DNA of 28,413 nucleotides, taken from contig MU616982.1 in the NCBI GenBank assembly GCA_025201705.1, positions 1 to 28,413 of the forward strand, given 5' to 3'. Source of the stretch: Dissophora ornata. Its lineage: Eukaryota > Mortierellomycota > Mortierellomycetes > Mortierellales > Mortierellaceae. The translations under genes were made by a program, and so were the position numbers. Numbering within the stretch: position 1 is the first letter of the stretch; each line of letters begins with the position of its first letter. The notes under the pieces were generated by a model that made no database searches, was not told where the DNA came from, and worked only from the letters and a program-made list of their open reading frames with translations. This document shows, piece by piece, positions 19,541 through 28,413 of this stretch.

Positions 19541-20288
19541 GTCAAATGCCGATGGCGCCAGCTGGTTTAGTTGTTACTAGAAACTGGAAACAATGCAACA
19601 ACAACTCAACACATTCTACAACGGCAAGAACAACCGATTCAAGAAGCACAAGTAGGACGCGCAAAGGGCCAAGAACAGCAAGTTCATTGCTATCACGAAT
19701 AGGATCCTGAAGTTAGTAGGAGGGTCGATTGGCTGTCGCAAGAAGGGGGAGCAGAGTCTGGTTATGGCCGTTGGTCTTGGCCAGTTCTCAAGCAGCTCAA
19801 GACTTTCCTCGTTGCATGAAGCGTTCTTTGCACAGAAGGTGAGTATCTTTTGTAAATCATGTGTCGCTGCCCTCTGTTTGACAAAAGATATATAATATGT
19901 CTGACACAGCGTATCCGGTATTGCTTTTGGTTAGGTGCGGTCCCTAGGCTACATCGCGGTTGGTGTGAATGAATACTACGCCTCCAAAAAGTGCCCTGTG
20001 TGTGAGAAGTTTGTGGCTCGAGTGGAAATCTGGCTCCTGTACTGCCCACACTGCAACGTCTTTATGCATATGGATGTGATGGCAGGGCACAATATTGCCA
20101 ACGTAGTTCGAGGCCACTTGATTAATCAACAACGGCCCCTCTATTTGCAGCCCGTGGACAAGGGTGGCTCTTGCCCTTGGATGTCAGAGAAGACGAGTGA
20201 CAGTTCAGGCAGCAATAGCGGGCCATCCTTGGAAATAATGATGATGACGTCATTAGGGCCAGGTTCACGCTGGTTCCGCTTTATTTAA
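19541..20288 (+). pseudogene. Fanzor (eukaryotic TnpB-like nuclease) remnant, right copy
   Basis: Two exon-like parts, about 19541-19838 and 19935-20288, are separated by a GT-AG intron (19839-19934) at exactly the same position and phase as in the left copy (after Gln-Lys, before VRSLGYI). The first part holds LNTFYNGKNNRFKKHK, then GGSIGCRKKGEQSLVMAVGL and GQFSSSSRLSSLHEAFFAQK. The second holds VGVNEYYASKKCPVC, YCPHC (an intact four-Cys zinc ribbon), MHMDVMAGHNIANV (RuvC-III Asp kept, but HMD for the usual HRD), and QQRPLYLQP. Over 73 aligned residues from VRSLGYI to LYLQP about 49 match the left copy. TAG codons at 19578-19580 and 19653-19655 break the frame; the second replaces a Trp codon present in the left copy. 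The N-terminal half is missing. Confidence 0.75.
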
Positions 20289-20624
20289 GCGCCTGTCGCA
20301 CCACCTCTTTACTTCGTCTCTTTCTTTGCTTCTTGCTTCTTGCTTCTTTGCTTCTTTTGTCAATTTGGATTGGATTCGATCGATTTAGAGCGGCCTCGCC
20401 TTCTCCCCTTTTGTCGCCCCCATTCCCTCGGTTCGCCCTCGCCCTCTCTGTCTACTTCCCACTCTCATCCCTACTGCTCTCAGGGATCGTCGCTGTCCAC
20501 ACAGTTACATCTCTTCCATCTCCAAAGCATTCCTGAACAGCGCAAAGAGAGAAAAAAAAAGGAGGGGAAAAAGTAGTTCCACGGAGTCAAAAGAGCGCGC
20601 ATCGTTTAAATCAGTGAATGGCGC
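20289..20624 (+). promoter_or_regulatory. MED14 promoter and CT-rich leader
   Basis: It directly follows the right Fanzor remnant. It is CT-rich on the sense strand (about 20296-20530), with TGCTTCT units near 20326-20360. A TATA-like TTTATTTAAG lies near 20279, and a perfect CRE-type TGACGTCA at 20245-20252 lies just inside the remnant, so the element border and the promoter overlap. Confidence 0.5.
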
Positions 20625-20659
20625 ATGGCTGGCACGCACCCTATGCATTCCTCCGCTAA
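20618..20659 (+). promoter_or_regulatory. Overlapping upstream ORF at the MED14 start
   Basis: An ATG at 20618 lies 7 bases before the MED14 ATG at 20625, in another frame. It opens a 13-codon frame ending in TAA at 20657-20659. Neither ATG has a purine at -3, so scanning ribosomes could use either, or the in-frame Met at 20643. It may reduce MED14 translation. Confidence 0.5.
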
Positions 20660-23600
20660 TGGGATCCCAGCCGAGAACATTCTGCCCGAAGTAAAGATGG
20701 AGCCCAACGGCACGGCCAAGGGCATGTCGCCTCCCATGTCGGCACCTGCACCCTCATCCGCGTCCGCATCTGAACCCTTGCCTGTTCTTCCCCAGAACAT
20801 GGCCGGCATGGTTCCCCTCAGCGCTATCATCCATCGCATGACCAACGAGGCTTTTTCTGATCTGTCCAACCTATCAGAAATGTAAGTGTTCGCGTATTTC
20901 TTCGTATCAGGGACCCAGCTGTCCTCACGAATCACGCGCAATCATTCTAATCAATCAGATCTCGTCTGCGAATCTCTCAAACATTGTCTCGATCAATCAC
21001 AGCCTGTCGTCGAAGAATGACGCACAGAAAAAGCTTCATATCCTGCAATACACGCTTTCGAAACGCGAACAGTTCATCAAACTGCTGGTTCTGACAAAGT
21101 GGGCTAAAAGCGCAAACAAGTTTCAGCAATGCCAGGTCCGTTGGCTTGAAGGTGTTATCACGTAGACTTTCTTCTCAAATTGAGATCCATCGGACAAAGG
21201 ACTGACGTATTGTTTCTGAATTGCGACTCGATAGAACATTGTGGGATTCCTGCGCCATGAAAACGAGCTCTTCACGCGTGCTGTTGGAGGACTATTCGAG
21301 ACTTACAGGATGTTTGGCAGAGCTCGGTATGTTAACCAGAGGCACGCGGTGGAATGTGTGTTCAGTAGCCAACTCGGCCAACGATTATGTGAGAATCATC
21401 AGTACTAACACTTCTATTTAATACGCTCCTTTGCCTGTCCTGGATTCACAGTGTGCGCAACTTTGATATACCCACAGCAATCGACGTCTTAACTACGGGA
21501 ACATATCAGCGTATGCCCTCGAGGATCAAACAGGTTTATGTCGAAGAGGAAAAACCGAGCAGGACAGACATGGCTGCGACACTGGAGAGACTGGACGATG
21601 TGATACGTATGAGGCTGTTGTGCGACGAACTTGTGCCGCCTGCTATGAAATATACGATTGGCAAAGGAAAAGCCAAATTTGTCGTGGCGAATGAATTCGA
21701 GGTCAGTTTATTATGGCGAAGCAAGATCAATAGCGCAACGTTTAGGGCTTTTGGAAACAAGACTGACTTTAGGATTGCTACCTATCAATATTACAGGTGA
21801 CGCTCACAGTCTCAGGAGCTGGACCACCAAAAGACATCCCCTGGCGGATTGTGGGCCTCAAGATACTGGTCAAGCCTGTGGGAGGGTCATTCCAAGGTAT
21901 TTCAACTTCGCACGAAAATCAATTGACTCTATCTAGCGCTGCGTCGCGATGCCGGATTACTCAATATATGCCCCGTGACTTGGAACAAAACTTAGGTCTC
22001 GGGATGTCGTTGACCGATATGCAGATGCGGGCGATCATCTCTAATGCTCAGAAAGAGATAGAATCTGCGCACCCAGCGAATGTTCCTCAGCATGCAGCTG
22101 TAGCGGTGACTAACAGTGCAGCTGCGCCAGCAAACGAAGCCCTACTCAGACTATATGACTACTTGCACATGCTATCACTGCAGCTGCTGATTGAACTGGT
22201 GTATATGCAGGTAAAGGAGCACTTGCATTGATCAATGGGTATGCCGCAGCAATGAATTATAGCCCATTGCCAAACTTAACCAACTGGCTCGATCTATCAA
22301 TTGTTCAAAGGCCTTCACTTTGTTGCGGTCAGGATGGACTGACAATCGACTGCGGGTAGAGCTAAGCGCGAACCGAACTGCTGTCAGGCTAGTATACTGG
22401 AACACCTCGCCTCAGCCGACACAACAGCCCCCACCAGTCCCCCCACCGAAGCGACGAGCATCCGCATCACCGTCCGCTGCAGCTGCAGCCCAAAGGGACC
22501 TGGCGCTGGCGTCTGCAGCACAGGAGCACTATCTTGAAATCAGAATTGAGGATCGTGGAGGACCAAAAACGAAAATACCGGAAGGTCTCGCAGGCGCTCT
22601 TGTGGACCCCAAGGTTCTTGGCTATCCTAAGGCATACATCAAAGTTGTCTGGAGTCAGGTTTCCAAGGGTGTGGTTCCAGAAGAGGATTCAGACGACATC
22701 CTTGAGTTGGTAAGTCTCCTGGAAGTGACTCTTAAAAGGAATTGCATTGAATATGCTCTGCTGACAGTGCCCTTCTGCCTTAGAATCCTTCGAGTCTACA
22801 TGTTGAGAGGCTGCTTTTGAAGGTTGTGAACATGCACACTGGTCAGGTCATGCAGGAGTTCCATGATCGCCTCTGTTCGCACATCGAAAGTACGGAGACA
22901 CAAACGGAGCAAATGGACGGGGCACTCTTCTCAAACGAGGACGTCAAGCTGGTGACATTGGATTCCGGTGAGCAACAAGGCATGGCTGGCACAGCTGGCT
23001 TATCCGGACCACAGGCTCTACTAGTTCGCTTGAAAGGCGATCGCTGGATCAGGATACGGATCGACGTCAGGACTGGGCGGGTGGTCGTACGAGAGGTTGG
23101 CAAAACTGGGGAGGGAGTTGATCGTAAGTTTAGGACACGAAACGGCTCTTCAGTGTGCACGATATCTTGGAATATCGCGGACAATCAACTTCATGTCCAC
23201 TTATGCCAAATATTTTTTTTCTGTAGCCGTCATTGCCGCATTCCAGACCCGACTGAACGAGAACGCAAGCAACATTGTTGACGCGTTGATTTCACTGCGT
23301 TTTTCGGTAAGACGTTGTGGATGTTACAATTGCGGATCAATTTATGCGATAGTTAGCACGTTTTTAACTCACTTTTGTAATTGCATTATCTCCTCTTCCA
23401 GATGGCTATTGTGGAACTAGAATCCCAGGGTATTCTACTGGGACTCCAACCCTACAGGCGACTCGCACTGTCAATGCAGGATGCAGCTCAGTTCGGCACC
23501 AACATCCAACAACTTTTGTTTTTGCAATACCCACAACACCCACAGCACTATCTTGTCGTCGGCGTGGCAAACCAAAGGTTTTGTGTCTGGCTGATTGAGG

Positions 23601-25499
23601 TCTCAAGAGAAGCTGGAGGAATTTGGCTGTCTCTCAAATCGATTCAAACTTTACAGTGGCAAGCATTGAAGCGACGGAAGGAGATAATTGAGATCGACTA
23701 TCCATCTAAACTGATCGCGAAGAAAAGGAAATCAGTCCAATTCGACATTGAGGACGAGGAACCTCACAGAACAAGTCACAGAGACCAGTAAGAGACAACT
23801 GCAGTGTACAGACTTGTATTGTTGAAACCACCTCCGGGCCTGGTACTTACACGTCTGGTTATGTCAGGTTGACGATAGATGAGGATGTACTATCCAAACT
23901 GGAGGCGCTCTGCCGTGTCCGCATTTGTCTCGATGCTGTGAAGGCGCAGTTCCTAGAGCACGGAATTACATATAAATACCTGAAGCCTAACACCACGGGC
24001 GAAGGCTCCAAGTCTGACCAAAGTCACTCTACGTGGGTGAATATGGTACCATTGCTGCGACTCGACCCTGGCTCCATCTCTCCAGGAATTGCGGAAGGAT
24101 TGTTCCTCTTTGTTGGGGCCAAACTGACTGGATGGTGGGATAATCAAAGGGATACATGCCACTTTGTTGTGCAAGCCAAATTTGTGCCAGAGACAATCCC
24201 TTCTGACATGTCAAGTGGACCTTTGGGTACGTGGGGCTGTTGGCTCTGTGGTTCTTGAAGCGAATGGTACGGTTCCAGCCACTAACTGTATTTTTCATAT
24301 TACGTCTGCCAGACGCCTGTGTTCACTACTACGCCAGCACTGGGACAGTGAGTTTTTCGTATAAGACTCGAGGGGCGTTTGTTCAGCAGTTCAAGGGAGA
24401 CTGGGAAAAGATTGTTCGAATGCTTAGGATCATTCGTCAGCTCCATGCTCCGACCCTCTCCAATCGTCACATTCAACTCCAGGCCTGCCATTTGCACCAT
24501 GTCAAACTGGCATATTTCGGACGCTATACAGTCACCCTCAAATGGGTTCCTGCGTCGACTACTGAGAAGCGGTCGTCCTCGGGCGTTTTGATCCCGCCTG
24601 CCCCTCGATTTCGCCAAGGACTTTATGAGATTGAGTTATCAGAGGTTGACCGGTACAAAGGAAAGGTCGTCAATCCTCATCGTAGGATGAAGTATTTCTT
24701 GCAGGACATGTTCAACCGTGAGGCCGACCTGCATAGCCTTATGAATGTAAGTTGTGCTCCAAATCGCTTTCCTGTGTTCGGTCGGATTATATGCAGATGT
24801 TTAACTCTGTTCTTGCTTTGATGTAGACCCTGGTTCAAACATCCTCCGTTTTGGAGGTCCTTGATAGACTGGAGAACTCGGTCAATGAGGACAGTATGGG
24901 CTTGAAGTTGCTGTCAGTAGTACCTCGCTCCGCCCACCATGTTCGAGTGGTCTATGGATCAAAGTAAGCCAATGTACATGACATCAAGATGCATTTAACA
25001 TGGCCATGCCGATATACGAACTAACTCAACCTGTGTCTTTAGATATGCCCTGGATATTCGGGCGTACAGCCGGACGCATCTCTCGATGTTTGATGCTTCC
25101 TTCCCTTCGGAATCATATAGCGCCAACCTGCCCCCACCGCCACAGGCGAATATTGCGCCGGCACTGATGACACCGGGAAGAATCGTCCCACCAACAACCA
25201 AAGGCCACCTTAACTATGGGGCAATCCTTAACTTGCAAGGAGTCATTGGGAGCATCGACGTTGAGAAGGAAGATGGGGAGTTTAACGAGCTGCAGGCTAA
25301 ACTTATGGCACTGGGCACGGGAGTAAACTCAGATGCGAATACTCTCGGCACCAACAATAACGGCAATACCGGTGCCATTGAACGCCATGAGGAGGAGCTC
25401 TATGAGATCATGCCTCTGCCGAACGGACTGGTCTGTTCGAGGAGTGCAAGCGGTCGTGTTCTTTATCGCATTGCCAAACATATTGAAAGTCTTTTGTAA
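20625..25499 (+). CDS. MED14: Mediator complex subunit 14
   Basis: MED14 (Rgr1) is the architectural backbone of Mediator, joining head, middle and tail modules in the nucleus. Fourteen exons: 20625-20881, 20959-21135, 21235-21326, 21452-21701, 21797-21896, 21996-22210, 22263-22709, 22784-23123, 23227-23306, 23402-23787, 23868-24226, 24313-24746, 24827-24963, 25043-25499; about 1243 aa. The N-terminal MED14 domain is clear: VPLSAIIHRMTNEAFSDLSN, REQFIKLLVLTKWAKSANKF, NIVGFLRHENELF, then FDIPTAIDVLTTGTYQRMPS and KILVKPVGGSFQ. Later segments (LYDYLHMLSLQLLIELVYMQ, then LRVELSANRTAVRLVYW) also fit the family. A Pro/Gln/Ala-rich insert lies near 22425-22500. Junctions from exon 2 on are in phase. 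Exon 1 to exon 2 is not: canonical GT-AG splicing joins AT to ATC and shifts the frame by one base. The 21897-21995 intron is 99 nt and in-frame open, so it could be retained. Confidence 0.92.
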
Positions 25500-26080
25500 G
25501 GAAAGCATTCAGGATCGTGGGGTTGTTGCTCTCGTTTTATCTATCCTTCACACACACCCACACTCACTCGCACATACACACATACACACACACAGACCAC
25601 CATACTACTCTTCATTTGCTGCTTCTCGCTTTCGCTTTATTCTTTTGTGCTTTCACTTCTCTTTTCGTTTGCTCTCAACCCAAAAAACCAGCACAGGAAA
25701 AATACCATATGATAGGCTCACCTTTTTTCCTTTGGCATCATGTACATTATCTTTATTGATTAATCCAATACAAAGTGGGTCAATGCACAGCAGTGCTTCT
25801 CCGCTGCGGAGTCTTGTTGTAATATCATTTCTGTTTTCGCGTGCTGCTGCATACATGTACCAGGGGCAGATTACTTTCACGTGATGGCATGCTCTCTTCA
25901 ATGCATCCACAGCCATTGTTTTTCAACAAACACGGGTGATGCGGTGGTGGATTGCGGGTGAGGATGAGCAATACGAACCTTCGGTGCTTCAACCTCCCCT
26001 CCATTCTCTTCACATTCCCTTCACATTCCCTTTTTCATTATCCTCCCTTCCATAATTCCCCTGGACTCCCGAGTTCAAAA
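25500..26080. other. MED14 3' flank and promoter of the C1-domain gene
   Basis: A CA-rich microsatellite lies at about 25549-25596, just after the MED14 stop. Bases 25985-26070 are CT-rich on the plus strand and form the likely leader of the next gene. Open frames here are out-of-frame shadows or low complexity. Confidence 0.5.
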
Positions 26081-27730
26081 ATGTCGAGTTCATCACACAA
26101 GTTTCAGGAAAAGACCTTCACCAAGCTCACCTACTGCGACTACTGCACCAAGGTTCGTTGCACACCCCGCCTCACACTCGTATTTCAGACCTTTTTTTTT
26201 TTTTTTTGCTTGACATAACCCCCAACACCGCCTTCTTCCTATCATCACTTGCATTTACAGCTTCTTTGGGGCGTAGCCAAGCAGGGGGTTACTTGTGAAG
26301 GTAAAGAGCATTGCACCGGGATAACTGATATGGACCAGACTATTAGACTGGAAACTCCCCTACTGACATTCTATTATTTCGCGCCACTCTTCTAGGATGC
26401 CACTTCAACTGCCACAAAAAATGCTCGGATCTCGTCTACGACAACTGTGTGCGATCCATGTACATTCCTACACCTGACGAACTCAAACGATCATCCTCTA
26501 TCGGTGGTTCAGGAACGGCAAAAACAAAAGGCAGACCGCGTCGTGTTAGCAGCATCAGTGAATCGATGCGAGTCTCAATTCCTCCTGCCATCGTCTCGTC
26601 CTCGCAGCCACTCCAAAGTCTTGTAGAGAAACCTCGACGAAAGAACAGTGGGTCGGAGCAGGACACCAAAACCGAGAAATCCGCATCTCCGGAAGCGGGT
26701 CGGACGAGCTTCTTAGAGGACGCGATCATCAAAGCAGCAATCCGGATGTCGTTGCAAGGGGACATTTCGGCGCTGCCAAAGAACCATCATCCACCGTTGA
26801 CGATTCAGGCGACGACGATCAACTTTACGCGGTTTGTTCACAAGACGACAGCAGTGTTTTGGTTCCAGGATAAGATAGAGGATATCATGACATGGAAGGA
26901 CCCCTGGAACACAACCTTTGTTCTGGTCCTGTACTGCTTTGTCTGTAAGTTGCCTGCCCAATGGTTTCAAATTGCCTAGCTTGCGCAAGAAAATGCTAAA
27001 GAAGCAATTGAGTTGGACATATGTGTGTGTGTGTGTGTGTGTGTTTTTTTTTATTCTGACCGGATCGGCTACTTTCTTTAACTTTTCCTTAGGCATCTAC
27101 CCCATGTTGTTGTTCTTGCTGCCCCAAGCAATCATGGCCACCATCATGATCTACTTTTTGCAGCAAAAGTCCATCCGTCAACAACAAAAGATTCTTGGCA
27201 TCAAAAACCCTCCCAAAATAACCAACCCCAACCCTTCATCCAAGCAACGCTCGCCCGAAGAAGAATATATCCTTGCACAGGAGAAGCTCCACCACAACCG
27301 CTATCACGTCTACCATGACGAGGACTACTTTGAGAATCCTTCAGGTTCTTCCTCGGACGATGAAGAGGAACGTCGGTCGACCGGTGTCCAGTACCTGTCC
27401 AACATGCAACATATCCAGAACATGATGGGCGATATCTCACAGGCGCATGATGTCATCAAACCTCTGTTCAAGCACCTGGATTGGAGCGATGAGGCTGAGG
27501 CGACCATGATCGTGCAGGGAACTATGGCAGCGTTTGTGGGAATGAGTTTGGTGATGTGGCTCGTGCCCTGGCGACTGGTGTTTATGATGGGAGGTGCGGG
27601 AGGAATGTTGACGAACAGTCCATGGGGAAAAGTGGCGGTCAAGGAGTTGGGACCGTTGGGAATGGACATTGTAGCATGGGCTAAAGTACAGGCCGAGGCT
27701 TACAAGCAGGACCGGACACAGGACCTTTGA
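26081..27730 (+). CDS. C1 zinc-finger protein with Pex24/Pex30-like membrane region
   Basis: Four exons: 26081-26152, 26261-26300, 26396-26944, 27093-27730. They total 1299 nt (432 aa) with all junctions GT-AG and in phase. Residues 6-55 fit the C1 domain pattern exactly: His6, Cys19, Cys22, Cys36, Cys39, His44, Cys47, Cys55, with spacings 12-2-13-2-4-2-7. C1 domains bind diacylglycerol/phorbol ester or act in membrane recruitment. A basic Ser-rich linker follows (about 60-150). The rest has two hydrophobic hairpin-like regions (WNTTFVLVLYCFVCIYPMLL, and IVQGTMAAFVGMSLVMWLVP) around an acidic Ser patch (SGSSSDDEEERR). WKDPWNTTFVLVLY...YP resembles the integral peroxisomal peroxin (Pex24p/Pex30) reticulon-like fold. 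A role at ER or peroxisome membranes responsive to diacylglycerol is inference. Exon 3 ends before a short intron with a (TG)11 repeat (27022-27043). Confidence 0.85.
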
Positions 27731-27776
27731 TGCAATCACTGTGTCGCTGTTATAATGATAAATGCAAAAGAACATG

Positions 27777-27841
27777 AACATACTGATATGAACATTTTTT
27801 TTTTTTTTTTTTTTTTTTAAAACAACATACTGATATGAACA
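27777..27841. repeat. 18-bp direct repeats flanking a T24 tract
   Basis: AACATACTGATATGAACA occurs at 27777-27794 and again at 27824-27841 without mismatch. Between them are 24 T (27795-27818) and AAAAC. The arrangement resembles a target-site duplication around a poly(A)-only retro-insertion on the minus strand. Confidence 0.85.
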
Positions 27842-27846
27842 ATAAA
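27841..27846 (+). terminator. AATAAA polyadenylation signal of the C1-domain gene
   Basis: AATAAA lies about 110 bases after the stop codon, directly beyond the second direct repeat. Confidence 0.45.
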
Positions 27847-28413
27847 TGAAATGATAAAAAAAAAAATGAGATGTGCATGTCTGTCTTGCGTGTTGTCCAC
27901 ATAACTAGTCGGAACTTGGCGTGGCGGTGTTTGAGCACGCTTTTTCGCTTCACATCAGCGTTTTCCAAAAGATTGACTGTGCGATGCGTCTAAAAAGCCT
28001 TCGACTTTGTTGATTCCAATTATCTTCTGCGCTAACCGCCGTGAAAATCCAACAAAGCACATTGTGGCCAGAGAAACTGTGGACCAAGCACGATGGACGA
28101 GGATGGACGAACTACGATTGTTCAGGACGCTTCACTGACTGATCTTCTTATTGAACAATGCAGACGTTGCCCTTTCATTATTCTAAACTTGCAAGCAATT
28201 CAAAAATTTCGCGCCGCAAATGAAAGAAGCACAAGATAATATCTCTGGGGGGTGGGGGCTTCTTTTGAGTGTGAAAATGATCTGCACAGATTCATGCAAG
28301 AGACTCCATCATCCTGGCCTCGTCCGTCGCTAGCCGAACGCGTCATTCGGCGTCGATTTCGCTACTGTGCACTCAACTGCAAGCTCTATTTTTTTAATAG
28401 CATCTCTCCAGTT

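Larger units (their letters stand above)
14744..20288. mobile_element. Accessory island bounded by inverted Fanzor remnants
   Basis: The segment between the CK2 alpha and MED14 promoters contains no housekeeping gene. It starts and ends with Fanzor-like remnants in opposite orientation, 3' ends outward. Inside are an intact secreted-protein gene, a decayed inverted paralogue of that gene, and a P-loop-NTPase-like fragment. The extent given is from Fanzor stop codon to Fanzor stop codon. I did not find convincing terminal inverted repeats or target duplications, so true element ends are unknown, and independent insertions or an ancient inverted duplication remain possible. Confidence 0.5.
27731..28413. 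other. 3' flank with poly-T insertion; no gene recognised
   Basis: It holds the polyadenylation signal of the C1 gene and a T24 tract between direct repeats. Farther on are an E2F/MBF-like TTTCGCGCC at 28207-28215 and an ACGCGT at 28339, which could belong to the promoter of a gene outside the window. No coding region is supported. Confidence 0.45.

Noticed and set aside
25333..25884. 183-codon plus-strand frame at the MED14 3' end
   Set aside because: It is out of frame with the last MED14 exon and continues into a CA repeat; the MED14 frame is the coding one.

Overview
This window is nuclear DNA from an intron-rich, early-diverging fungus, most likely a Mortierella relative (Mortierellomycota or Mucoromycota). 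That placement is inferred from the full-length fungal-type proteins, the short GT-AG introns (about 50-380 nt, roughly 42 counted by hand), the CT-rich sense-strand leaders before start codons, and degraded Fanzor-type (eukaryotic TnpB-like) gene remnants. I could not run any database search, so all protein names rest on recognised family motifs.

Left block (1-14327), ordinary housekeeping genes. Striatin, the STRIPAK scaffold (minus strand, 11 exons), is divergent from tubulin-folding cofactor B (plus, 5 exons) across a 1.1-kb shared promoter rich in TGCAT motifs. Then come three minus-strand genes: a Tim17/Tim22/Tim23-family mitochondrial membrane protein (2 exons), an ELL-family RNA polymerase II elongation factor (6 exons, one of only 26 nt), and the catalytic alpha subunit of casein kinase 2 (7 exons).

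Central accessory island (14744-20288). Two related Fanzor-like remnants lie in inverted orientation with their 3' ends pointing outwards, each abutting the promoter of a flanking housekeeping gene (CK2 alpha on the left, MED14 on the right). Both carry in-frame stops but keep an intron at the same position. Between them lie one intact small secreted Cys-rich protein gene with a 24-bp tandem repeat (17787-18278, plus), a decayed inverted paralogue of it (about 15897-16079, minus), and a broken fragment with a Walker-B-like motif (about 18649-19240, minus). The layout resembles a decayed composite element: outward-facing Fanzor copies around secreted-protein cargo.

Right block (20625-28413). 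The large Mediator subunit MED14 (14 exons, plus) is followed by a gene joining a perfect C1 zinc-finger domain to a Pex24/Pex30-like membrane region (4 exons, plus). MED14 has a reading-frame problem at its first intron: canonical splicing leaves the frame one base short. No gene was recognised in the last 680 bases, which hold a 24-T tract between perfect 18-bp direct repeats.

The flanking genes act in transcription (MED14, ELL), kinase signalling (CK2, STRIPAK) and tubulin folding. They are not an operon and their order has no evident functional logic. The island is the only clearly accessory part.
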